From: Harmothoe impar
Lineage: Eukaryota > Annelida > Polychaeta > Phyllodocida > Polynoidae
Direction: 5' to 3'
Assembly (NCBI GenBank): GCA_947462335.1
Contig: OX381710.1
Span: forward strand, 34,967,204 to 35,031,203
DNA: 64,000 bases
Shown here: positions 36,401 through 51,098 of the stretch, one piece after another
How positions within the stretch are numbered: the first letter of the stretch is position 1
Layout: the number at the start of each line of letters is the position of its first letter
Program-made: the position numbers and the translations under genes
The notes under the pieces: generated by a model
Told to the model about the DNA's origin: nothing
Seen by the model: the letters and a program-made list of their open reading frames with translations, nothing else
Databases searched by the model: none

Positions 36401-38878
36401 CCAAAAAATAAATCCTAAATACATTCTGTACATGTATATCCATACCAAAACGAAATCTGTATACTATGAAATATATAGTACGGAATTAGATCATCATTGA
36501 GAAAATATCAGACATTACATACTTTAAATTTTTTTGGAAGGATCTTACACCCGGTACCTTTAATTAAGTTTACACAGTTACTAAGACTCTGGTACATTGA
36601 TGTTCATACAGCTAGCGGCATATGAGTGTGGCTTGGCGCAGTGCATGCACAAGTTATGGGCGTGGGCTCAGGTGGACCCGCCCCTACTGTCCTCCGTCCT
36701 CACGCTACTCTCCACCTTCACCGCCAGGTGCCCCTCAGGTATGTAGCCAGAGCCATATAAAAATGAAAATATTTTGACAGGACAGCCAATCAAAAGAACG
36801 GTATTTGATGGTAATATAGAAATCCTAGAAACCATGTCCAACATTTCCTAAATTCTGCTTTCAAGATGTGTATCTGTGTCAGGATTTATGATATGATGTC
36901 CTGATATAATTGATGGATCCAAGTCCATATTTACCTTTCATATCTTTTTATTTACTCAGGTTGTTCATCACTTGTGTTTACGTCGGCCATGGGGGTCGTT
37001 GAGCGGGGTGGGTCGCAGACTCAGTACAGTCAGCACTCGTTGGTGCACTGTCTCATCAAACTCGCGCGCAAAGAATCAGCGACAAGTGGGAATGTGGCGA
37101 CACTCAAGTCCACATTTGCTGTGTTGGCCACTCTCTCCTTGTCGCAAGAATGTCGAGGGGTACTGTGGAAGGTGAGTTAGTAAACTTAGACCTCGTTGGC
37201 TCATATTAGATAGGTTCTTATCCTCTTAATATAATACCAAATACTATTATAGAGAAGTAAGTAGGCTATTAGAGTAGGGATTAAATAGACAATTCAAAAA
37301 GAAGCTCAAACTGATGTGAAACGAAGTAGTAAAATCTTTCTATTTTCGGCCCATCCCCTACTTCTGGCTTCCCAAGAGTGTGCCCCACACGTGTCCCATT
37401 TTTTTCCATGAATGTCTTCCAAGTCTCCCCACTCGACCTCACTACCCTCTTTATCTTGATTAACATTCCCAAGCGGGAGTCTATATATGTACTTATAACG
37501 CATAATGTAGCCTAGATGTATGTGTACCAATAGCTCCTATACATACTTTTGCAGAGTAACTTTGTGCATGAGTTCTCCAACCTGAGCCCTAAGCGGCCTA
37601 AGAAGACGCGTCTGCAGCAGGCGCTCGAGATGTGCTGGCTGCGGCTCATGCTGAACCTCTCCTTCTCCACAGACGGACAAGGAATGATCCTAAAGATCAA
37701 TGGTAACACTGATTTAACTACAACCCATCTAGATTGGGGATTACCTTCCAAAATTCAGTCAATTGTGCACCCTTTCATAACCCAGGGACGGTGTATTTTC
37801 TTTTGGGTATATTTTATCCATGAGACAGAACCTGCTAAGTAAACCCAACTTGGATCATTTTGAGATGTGTGTCGTAGACTTTCTCAGACGCAATCTACAT
37901 AACAATGGATATGTACATAAACGTTATTATAATGTTTTTTTCCCTTCATATTTCTTAGATGCTGTGTCTCTTCTGGTGGAGTTTGCGGACGGCACACCAG
38001 AGGCCCAGCAGCGCTGCTCCATCCTCACCATCCGTAACCTGTGTTTCCACGCGGCTAATAAACCTAAACTGTTAGCTAATGGTATGTACCTTTAATACCT
38101 ACCTCAAACTTAAATTTCTTTTGCCCTACCCCCCCCCCCCCCCCAAAAAAAAAAGAAGTTTCAAAGACCACCCTACTCCGCCTTTTAAAATGTTTTAATA
38201 ACACTTTTCTCAAAGGCTCTGGAAGAATCACGAGGGTCAATTTTTAAGCTAAAATAGTAAGAAATCCCATAATGATAGGATAAATCATATCCCTGGTTTT
38301 TCATTCAAGCGATTTTCTAGTGGAAGTTTAAGTTATATCTGATCCTATTTCTTTAAATTTAAATGTATCCAGCTCGCATTAGCCCTCTCCTGGTAGAAAA
38401 CGTCGAGGAGGGTCCAGATGAGGTACGGAGTATTGCCGCCTCAGCGCTGCTAGCTCTCACCTATAACAGCCAGAAGGTAGGTACCATACAAGGCTACAGA
38501 TAGAGGGGAATCTATACCAAAGTTAACCTTAAATCACCCTACCTAGGTAATTTAAAATGAATGTTGAGAATGTGTTGACATGTGTGTGGGAATGCTACAT
38601 AATATTCAGATTAGGCCATTTATGGTATGTCATAGGCCAACCCTAAAAACTCATTTTATGGAGGGCTGGCTATGTCCACAAAGTTGATACTAGTAATTTA
38701 TTTAATGCGGGTTCACTCTAAACTTTGACCTCAGGCTAAGGTGGCACTGAAGACGACGGCTACTGTGCGCCGTCTACAGGAGACGTACAACACTATGGTG
38801 CACTTTTCCCACACGTCAGCCGAGGGGGCGGCGGGGGCAGAACACCTTAAAGGCCTCCTCTCACTCCTCAGGGCATAG
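12404..38878 (+). CDS. RTTN: Rotatin, complete 46-exon gene
   Basis: Rotatin is a large armadillo-like protein of centrioles and ciliary basal bodies, needed for centriole length and left-right patterning. The start [20 protein letters not shown] runs into [40 protein letters not shown] and [20 protein letters not shown], the conserved rotatin N-terminal domain (about residues 18-115). The C-terminus ([20 protein letters not shown], then [20 protein letters not shown]) also matches. All phases agree and total 2257 residues, close to human (about 2226). Ser/Pro/Thr-rich linkers lie in exons 3-4, 8 and 32-33. Exons: 12404-12458, 14401-14588, 14997-15213, 15440-15664, 15939-16026, 16262-16376, 16544-16688, 17247-17382, 17649-18075, 18495-18707, 18979-19091, 19204-19330, 19459-19584, 19718-19834, 20157-20296, 20777-20948, 24216-24315, 24552-24649, 24888-25008, 25323-25419, 25909-25977, 27231-27425, 27943-28164, 28335-28556, 28866-28937, 29222-29359, 29660-29735, 29975-30103, 30351-30455, 30567-30725, 30879-30983, 31181-31358, 31681-31827, 33424-33595, 33844-34067, 34276-34416, 34977-35150, 35376-35561, 35708-35811, 35948-36025, 36612-36738, 36960-37171, 37555-37702, 37959-38081, 38373-38476, 38735-38878. 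Confidence 0.95.
12555..12765. repeat. Short palindromic repeats in RTTN intron 1
   Basis: AGTCAGTTAGTCAGTCTCTC near 12556 is matched in the opposite sense by GACTCAGTGACTGACTGG near 12690. A perfect small palindrome, CCAAGACTCTTGGCAAGAG, follows at about 12735. This is simple fold-back sequence with no coding content. Confidence 0.6.
12847..13600. mobile_element. Fold-back element with arrays of GTTTCAGCCCC and its complement
   Basis: In RTTN intron 1. The left arm (12847-13060) repeats GTCGTTTCAGCCCCATG with variants; the right arm (13480-13600) repeats CATGGGGCTGAAACGAC, the complement. The middle has a G run, a T-rich stretch and CTTCAAATGTCTGC-type direct repeats. No ORF of note. The exact ends are not defined. 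Confidence 0.6.
13788..13870. mobile_element. Solo terminus CAGGGGCGGATCCAGG
   Basis: The word CAGGGGCGGATCCAGGGCC, followed by G runs and then a C/T run, resembles the sequence at 5219 (CAGGGGCGGACCCAGG, also followed by a G run). Both look like one end of the same hAT-like family. I find no matching right terminus for either copy. Confidence 0.4.
14038..14300. repeat. Repeat rich in GTCATGGAA
   Basis: At least eight GTCATGGAA or TCATGGAAT words in 260 bp of RTTN intron 1, ending 100 bp before exon 2. The middle carries GGGGCCAAGCCCCCGACCCC, one of several palindromic CCCC-rich words in the window. It has no coding potential beyond chance frames. Confidence 0.7.
16867..17210. mobile_element. 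344-bp MITE with 25-bp terminal inverted repeats
   Basis: The left end reads AAATTGATTATCAGCTTTGC and the right end GCAAAGCTTATAATCAATTT, inverted with few mismatches. The inside is AT-rich with GGGAGGGAGGC words and T runs. It lies in RTTN intron 7, just upstream of exon 8. Related ends occur at about 56785 and 59905 in NEK intron 4. Confidence 0.65.
21525..21920. repeat. Tandem hairpin units, ACTGAATAAAGGG...CCTTTATTCAGT
   Basis: Five to six units of about 70 bp. Each holds a near-perfect hairpin (ACTGAATAAAGG, a short loop with CATATTGA, CCTTTATTCAGT) followed by AAATAAGGGAGAACTCGGCC. A final isolated unit is at 23038-23075. It lies inside the 3-kb element. The spacers are also repeated, so this is a satellite and not a CRISPR array. 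Confidence 0.85.
21930..23560. repeat. Tandem ~80-bp units around CCCCTATAAGGGG and CATACATGTACAGGTGGGTA
   Basis: About a dozen units contain ACCCATACATGTACAGGTGG, GTAGAACAGCGTACCACTAT and a palindromic CCCCTTATAGGGG. Orientation flips near 22735, so the left and right halves are inverted relative to each other. This is consistent with the fold-back design of the surrounding element. Two further inverted units lie at 21360-21480. Confidence 0.85.
22205..22536. mobile_element. MITE nested inside the 80-bp array
   Basis: A 23-bp perfect inverted repeat, beginning ACCCTCGAATCAGGACAGG at 22251-22273 with its complement at 22470-22492, interrupts the array. Weaker inverted similarity extends outward to about 22205 and 22536 (GAAAG and CCCG blocks). 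The flanking array words TATAGGGG on both sides hide the target duplication. No coding capacity. Confidence 0.6.
25540..25690 (-). mobile_element. Penelope-like retroelement terminal remnant
   Basis: RTTN intron 20. The plus strand reads CAACGTTTCGGCGGTG then CCTTCATCAGGTGATAAAAA with an A run, the arrangement seen next to Penelope-like retroelements in many animals. It contains the hammerhead core annotated at 25600-25642. No reverse transcriptase sequence adjoins it, so it is a short remnant or a non-autonomous derivative. Confidence 0.5.
25600..25642 (-). ncRNA. Hammerhead ribozyme core, minimal stem III type
   Basis: Read on the minus strand: TATCAC (stem I), CTGATGA (core), A, GGC (stem II), nine-base loop, GCC (stem II), GAAA (core), C-G-T-T with a two-pair stem III and cleavage after the second T, then GTGATA (stem I). 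Stem I pairs 6 of 6 and stem II 3 of 3. All invariant core bases are present. Hammerheads with a very short stem III are established for Penelope-like elements. Cleavage activity is inferred, not shown. Confidence 0.6.
26617..26850. repeat. ~60-bp tandem repeat, four copies
   Basis: Unit reads GGCGAGAAAAAAGTTCAAAA then TCGCAAAAAAGTGAAATTTG then CCTAAAAACACCTGATTT. Four consecutive copies with small differences lie in RTTN intron 21. The frames seen on both strands (repeated RKKFKIAK and ILNFFLAK) are products of the repeat. Confidence 0.85.
27738..27908. mobile_element. Decayed TTAA-type element, right end kept
   Basis: Ends CCGTCCTTAAAGAG followed by TTAA at 27905-27908, just 35 bp before RTTN exon 23. 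Internal blocks CATCATGCCGAGGCTG and GGTGCATCATGACGAC match the copy starting at 31382. Left terminus not found. Confidence 0.45.
31382..31540. mobile_element. Decayed TTAA-type element, left end kept
   Basis: TTAA at 31378-31381 is followed by CCCTTTAAGGACGGCAC, then GTGCATCATGCCGACCC and GGTGCATCATGACAAAAA, the same order as the copy at 27738-27908. It starts 20 bp after the donor of RTTN exon 32. The right end is diverged. Confidence 0.45.
32890..33285. repeat. Two minisatellites in RTTN intron 33
   Basis: At 32893-32965 an 18-bp unit CTTCTGCCACAGCTTTTA repeats about four times. At 33085-33285 a 12-bp unit of the form CACTACACATGT/CACTACACATGC repeats about sixteen times. The Cys/His/Thr-rich frames through the second array are repeat artefacts. 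Confidence 0.85.
34735..34900 (+). pseudogene. Duplicated 3' half of RTTN exon 36 (exon relic)
   Basis: 34749-34812 is close to 34353-34416: both read CTGCAGCTCACACCTGTACT, then a codon-equivalent stretch for [11 protein letters not shown], then a GTAG donor. Similarity continues into the intron (CCATACTCAACAT against CCATACTTAACAT, ATACAGAAAC in both). It is a tandem segmental duplication of about 165 bp inside intron 36. The copy lacks a proper acceptor upstream, so I treat it as a relic and not a cassette exon. Confidence 0.65.
36116..36267. repeat. Long hairpin with 55-60 nt arms
   Basis: Arms ACAAATGCCAAC...TGATACCATCTCTG...GTATTTCACGAGTGGGGGCTGG and their complement meet around a short loop near 36190. 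It lies in RTTN intron 40. It resembles the hairpin at 52459-52543 (GTGAAATA arms, CGGCTTTG-type loop), so both may be one fold-back family. Confidence 0.75.
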
Positions 38879-39948
38879 TCATGTATATAATATGGGACAT
38901 GTCCCTTATACAAATGTACATTCACATCTCTAGGTGTATATATCTGTAATTTAATTCCCATATCCATAAGTTTTATAACTTTTGGTGGTTATAACCCCAC
39001 ATATCACAGCCCAGATTGTGAAGACTTGTGTCTGTACAAAAAAGTACATGTGTGATCATATCTACATCTTCTGTGATACATGTATCTGAGTCTGCATGTT
39101 TAAAGAAAACTTGTAACTATACTCATGTTTATATATACAATCAGTTTAAACAAACATTAGATTGGTATTTATTTTGATACATACATTTGTAAATAAACGC
39201 GAAACTCTTGATAATTTGCATAGAACTTTATTGCATTAAGACGATAAATTGTTGAATTCACTCCATCGATTATTACTTTTATTGCACAAAAATAAACTAA
39301 TCATGTCATTAAATAGTTCCTTGTTACATCATCACCATAAGTCAGCTCCGAGTTGGCTAACTGTATACGGTTGGAATGCAGGAGTGTACTTTAGAAAGTC
39401 ACCCAGTATATTATCATAAAGGTATTATAAAATAGAACAATTTCTCATCAGATACAAAATATAAATATATGACATTAAGTTTACAATCAGCATGCGAATC
39501 TGTACATATCTACATAAAACAGTATAACATTGTAGGAGTAAACTAGAAAAGGACTACAGTAATTGTATTGCACATTGATGAGATGCAGGGTGGGTATTAC
39601 CGTACTGATAAAATACCGAGCTTAAAAAGATCACAATTTAGTGACTCTTGTATTAAAATGCACATTTCATGCTAAATAATCTATTCTCATTACATTATAT
39701 TTCATGGTCTGCAAGTAGGCAAGAATTGTCAGAATCCCTGATATGTGGTTTCTAATAGACAATGGTAAAATCTGTCGCACATTGAATTGTTACCTTAATT
39801 AATATAAAGATAAATCGCCAGTGTGAGAACGCACATTTAGATTCGACTAAATATAACTAGCTTTGCTACAAAATATACAAGTATGTGCATAATAATGATT
39901 AAGTATCTATAGCGCATAAAAACGTTGAAAATGCCTATCATGTAGGTT
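38879..39948. terminator. Convergent 3' ends of RTTN and TMEM144
   Basis: AT-rich and without coding frames. AATAAA at 39192-39197 serves RTTN on the plus strand. TTTATT at 39227-39232 and 39278-39283 (AATAAA on the minus strand) would serve TMEM144, giving it a 3' UTR of about 670-720 bp. The two polyadenylation zones lie within 100 bp of each other, so the transcripts end almost exactly back to back. Confidence 0.6.
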
Positions 39949-46548
<6,600 letters not shown>

Positions 46549-46868
46549 TTTGAGATGCCTGGGTAAATCCAAACTCGAGCTAGTATAATCAAAATATCTC
46601 CTCCGAACTTGCTTAAAATAAACAATGCAGAAACAGCCCTCTAGATCCTCACATGTGGCGAAAGAATTGCTACAAAGAGAATGCAAAAGTCCTGTCGATG
46701 ATGTTATGATGCTCGTCTGCCATTTTAAAATGTCACATGACAGCAGTCAGTCATGTGATCAAATTCGTGAAAGCACTCTCCGAACAGATGTTTTGCATTT
46801 TGAAAGTCGTCAAAGAGGCTAGGACTATGCTTGGAGATTCTGGATTAACTTCCGGCGTACTAAGCAAG
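46549..46868. promoter_or_regulatory. Bidirectional promoter between TMEM144 and ATOX1
   Basis: Only 320 bp separate the two start codons, which face away from each other. The ATOX1 start lies in AAGATGGCGGC, the consensus of the YY1 zinc-finger protein, which often marks the first codons of housekeeping genes. No TATA box is visible. Two TGACAGCAGTCAGTCATGTG-like words lie near 46740. Promoter function is inferred from layout. Confidence 0.55.
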
Positions 46869-48901
46869 ATGGCGGCTACGGTAAGTGATTTGTTCGCATG
46901 CAACTAGATTTTTATTGATTTTATATGATACGATGCATTTAGAGATAATATCGTACCATAGTATTCTTGTACAAAGTTTAGGGGACCCGATGCTGTTGTT
47001 TAATAGCGCGCAATCAAATAAGAAAGTGTGCAAAAATCCAATATTGGCACCTTTCCTCCGCCCGGCACAGATTCAGAATCAGAGGGGGGTTCATTAGGCC
47101 AGGGAGGCGCGCACTTTTGGCGAGCGGCGCGCGCCATTTGGCATACCTCCACCATAGGAGGTGTGCCTAGGCGCGCGCCCAATATTGCCTAATGAACACA
47201 CGGCAGATCAGTCTGTCTCAGAATGACAGATGTCACGAGCCTGCCTGCCACGACTCGCATCCACCGGGGAGGTGGGGGGACTCCCATTATTTTCTATTGT
47301 CGAGAGGTCATTTAGTGTAGATGATCCGACAAGGAGACACAATAGATTAGAGTTGATATCCAGTTTTATTGTAGCAGTGGAACATAGATAGATGTGTATG
47401 AGAGTGCCACCTCACATGTATGTCTCCAGTAGATAGGGTAGCATGGCTAGTCCTATAGAGATGAATAGGAAGGCTAGTTCCTCCAGCATGGCTCCCGGCT
47501 CCTGGATGCATAAGACACCCTCTGGAGGAATCCAGAGGGTATTTATAGCTCTCAGCCCTGTCAGGCTGAGAGCCAGGAGTCGTCCATCAGTCTATAAATA
47601 GACCGGTCCTCCTGTCACCCATCCACCCTGCGGGGGGGCTGTGTGACAGGATAGGAGGAACACCCTGGACACCTGTCACCACTCCTCCAGTATGTTTACT
47701 GTGAGTGTGCCAGGCTGTCCCGTTCCCTGTGGGTTTTCCCCACACCAACCATTTGAGGGTACTCCCGGGTCACTCGGTGCACCTCAGCTAGGGGCGCCAG
47801 GAGTGAGAGTGCATCATGCAGGAGCGCATCATGTAGCCCCTCGACACTATCCTAGAGTCTATAGCTATGTATAATATGTGCGGAAATCACCTCAACTAAT
47901 CCAGTCTATGGTAGCCTCAATTTATCAGGGACCTTTTTTTCAAACCATAGAATAAATTATAATTAGCCATTATTTATTAGGCTACCGGTAATATAAAAGA
48001 TATAAATTCATCAAATTTGAAGAAAAAAAATTTAGGAAGAGATTATATAACCCGCCCCCCCCCCCAACCCTTATACCCTCGGGGTGTATAAAAAAACTCT
48101 TTAAAGTTCCTATCGTGTGTTTGTTGTATTTTCTTTCGATACCAAAAAGACATGTTGAACGGCAGTGAGTGATGATGATATTGATGGACACTGAAAACTT
48201 GAGAATAAAATTTAACGGACACTGCTACAAAAGTAACCGGAGTGCCGTGACCCATGTATAGAACTATATAATAAGTATTAAGTATATAGGCACAACACGG
48301 TTACTGGTGTGCCCACCGGCCCACATTGGGTATACCACAAATCGCCAGTGAGGGTGTAGATTCGACTAAGAATTTGACAAAGATTCTGCCACGATTTCCA
48401 TTGAGCAGATCCATATATTGCCAATGTTTATGTATTTTTCTATATCATGCATGTATACATTAGTTTTTTCTGTTCTTTAGAAACACGAGTTCAACTTTGC
48501 CATGACATGCGAGGGCTGCTCCAACGCAGCCAAGAAAGTCCTCAAGAAAATCAATGGTAGGAGCCTAATATTCTGAAGCCAACATGAATGTGGAAATAAA
48601 TCAAGAAATAGAAATCCATGGCTAGTGACTGTGAGTAGTCCTGATCTCTGATAACTTGGACAAAAATGAGCTTAAATAACAAAATGTGTTTTGTACCGCC
48701 CATATTATCTAAGATCAAAGATCATGTTAACAATATGCCCTGTAAGTAAGTGCACTTCATGAATTTTCAGTTGAGGAGAGTCAAATTGAGATTGACTTAG
48801 CCAACAAGAAGATATGGGTAACGTCAGATCTCCCCGTTGACGACTTGATGGCTGCAATCAAGAAGACGAGAAAGGATGTTGATTATGTTGGGGCAGCATA
48901 G
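46869..48901 (+). CDS. ATOX1: ATOX1 copper chaperone
   Basis: ATOX1 carries Cu(I) in the cytosol to the secretory-pathway P-type ATPases (ATP7A/B). Three exons: 46869-46880, 48481-48556, 48771-48901, giving 72 residues (human 68). The metal site is in KHEFNFAMTCEGCSNAAKKV, with the paired cysteines of MTCxGC; the rest (VLKKINVEESQIEIDLANKK, then DDLMAAIKKTRKDVDYVGAA) has the beta-alpha-beta-beta-alpha-beta ferredoxin-like pattern of the HMA domain. The extra residues MAAT at the N-terminus come from a 12-bp first exon. The gene shares a promoter region with TMEM144. I see no metal-response element in it, so a housekeeping pattern is likely. Confidence 0.96.
47000..48000. other. ATOX1 intron 1 content: repeats and hairpins, no gene
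   Basis: At 47100-47190 a GC-rich stretch repeats GCGCGCGCC words. At 47480-47620 three hairpins follow each other, including CTCTCAGCC/GGCTGAGAG and CCCTCTGGA/TCCAGAGGG. The 60-codon frame at 47692-47874 has no recognisable similarity. A C run lies at 48053-48065. Nothing else is supported. Confidence 0.4.
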
Positions 48902-50030
48902 CCCTTCTGGTCTGTGAGGTAGGCTACTGTTAGTAACAAACTTAGTTTTGGAAACGCATGTAATATACGTATGGCATATCATTGTAGTCACTCTTATAAT
49001 TCTCCATGCACCATGCAGGGTTCAGGGGAAACCACATTCTCTTGGTGTCACGGTACAAATAGCCGACAAAATTTCTGGTTCTGACCCTATTTTTCTCCTT
49101 CAGACGGGCAAAAGGTTGGGTTCTTTTGAGTGTGCAGTAATGAATGACCATTAAAGCTTAACACATATCTGATTTTTTTATTTGCATCCCGCATAAAAAA
49201 GTGTGTTCCGATTTTGCGCTAGTTGCCATGGAAACTGACTTACCCAAACTGGAGAAATTTTACAGGTGCCCAGCGACCTTTGACCTTGACCTTTGACCCC
49301 TCCAATCACCACCCAGGGTTACCATGGCAACAACCAACTTTTTTCCTTTTTTTTGCCAAGGCCTTTGGGAACAATTTGGGCCACAGATTATGTTTCTGTG
49401 ACTCCTACCACTGATTATATGCACAGTAGTACCGTTTTTCATTGGCACTATTTACGAGTACAACATGCTGGGGGCGAATTTGTACTGTGACACCTCTTGA
49501 ACTTCGTAATAACTGTAAACATTTGCTATATTTGTTACACTTACTTGATACCAAATTTTCTAGACTGAAATCCACCTTTATATCACATGAAAACCAATCA
49601 CTATCAACGACGAAATGTCAACTCTTTATAATAAGCAATTGAAAAATATAAACATTCAGCTATTTCATTTTGACTTTCTGTAGGCACTGGTGCTGGCGGA
49701 GAGTGAGTTTCCAATGATGTGTTACAAGACGCAGTGATTCAACGTTACAAGACATACAAGATGTACATACTTGTGTACATGACTGCTGTAGACGCCTGGC
49801 TGGTCCTAGTCAAACATATGATCTTCCTTAATTTGTTTAAAAAAAAATCTATTTTTGCTTTAAATCTGTTCCTTACACAGACCGATGTAATGAAATGCAT
49901 TCCGAAGCGAAGTTGTCCCTAAAATAATATCTAACACCCTTCATGCGTGCAATCATTTTGAACTTACAGGATGCAATGTGCTTACGAATGTGATCATTCC
50001 CAATCAATAAATCGACTATCTTTCAAGTTA
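48902..50030 (+). other. ATOX1 3' UTR, possibly spliced, poly(A) signal at 50006-50011
   Basis: AATAAA at 50006-50011 is the first good signal after the stop. A donor GAG/GTAGGC at 48919 and an acceptor TTTCTGTAG ending at 49683 could remove a UTR intron. The open frames between them overlap on both strands and lack codon character. Confidence 0.4.
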
Positions 50031-50646
50031 TGGTTTGTTGTCATTTATAGTATTATCTATAATCCAGAGAGGATCTCAAACGTATATGGAAACTCCATGA
50101 GTCGCTGTACAGGTCTTCTCCAACCTATTTAATATATTCCAATACCCAGATCAAAATTGGAAGTGATTGAGGGTACCATCATAAATTGAATACCGGTAAC
50201 TGAATTACATGTATATTGACTCGAACTACCTTTCTGGTACCATATTGAAATAACAGCATTCCGTGTACGGTAACGGGAATCCTTAAATAGAAAAGGAGGG
50301 TTCTGTCATAAAGACCTGCAATCTTCGTGAAAGCTGCACACAAAGATGTATTACAATTCAACACATTTCCGGTTCGATAGAAATGTCAGGACTATTACAG
50401 TTTTGGAAACATTTAACAGGGTAATGATCAGTGTTGACTGCCTTAAATATGTCTGCCCGTGACATGTTAGTGCTTATTAAGGTTGGGTCAGGATTCGGGG
50501 TTGGACATGTACATGTACACCTTTAGACATTTTGGTACAAAACAAAGTCTGCATACATCAGTAATGAGTGTATAGTTCCTTTTCTACTTTACTGTGGAGG
50601 AGACCGGGCAATAGCTTCGCTTGGGTAGCGACCACGATATGAGCTT

Positions 50647-50907
50647 TTAGTGTAGCCCACCTAACCACTTTGAATCTACCGCCCAGGTAGTTCTCACAGG
50701 TTTGGGTTTGGGGTTCTTGTCATATCTTATCTTCGATCTGACGAGATGGTTACGGAGATTTTTAGGTCTCTTGTATCCCTTCACCACCTTCTTATTAAAG
50801 AACTTCTTGGTGGTTTTGGATCTATCAAGCATGTCCCAATTTTTTTCTATAACCCTCTTTAGGGTGGGACGAAAATTACAAAACATAACCTTTTCTACTT
50901 TACACAT
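50647..50907 (-). pseudogene. Fragment of a Penelope-like (or related) reverse transcriptase C-terminus
   Basis: The minus-strand frame reads FRPTLKRVIEKNWDMLDRS then YKRPKNLRNHLVRSKIRYD. The pattern of a Leu/Ile-rich helix with NW, then RRPKNLRxxLVRSK, is typical of the region between reverse transcriptase and the GIY-YIG nuclease in Penelope-like elements. The zinc-binding Cys residues and the nuclease are missing, and the frame ends in unrelated sequence. It is a dead fragment downstream of the next minus-strand gene. Confidence 0.5.
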
Positions 50908-51098
50908 TAGAAAGTCGTCATATCCTTTTCCTCATATCAGTATTTATTCATTCTTAAAGGCTTTACATATATACATTTGTAGATTTATTCACATGGTAAG
51001 TATTATACAGTGCTAATATTTGTTTCAACAATTCCAGTCTAGAGCAACTTGTGTATCGTTTATATCAAGATATGAACGGTCGATTGTATAGACAAAGT

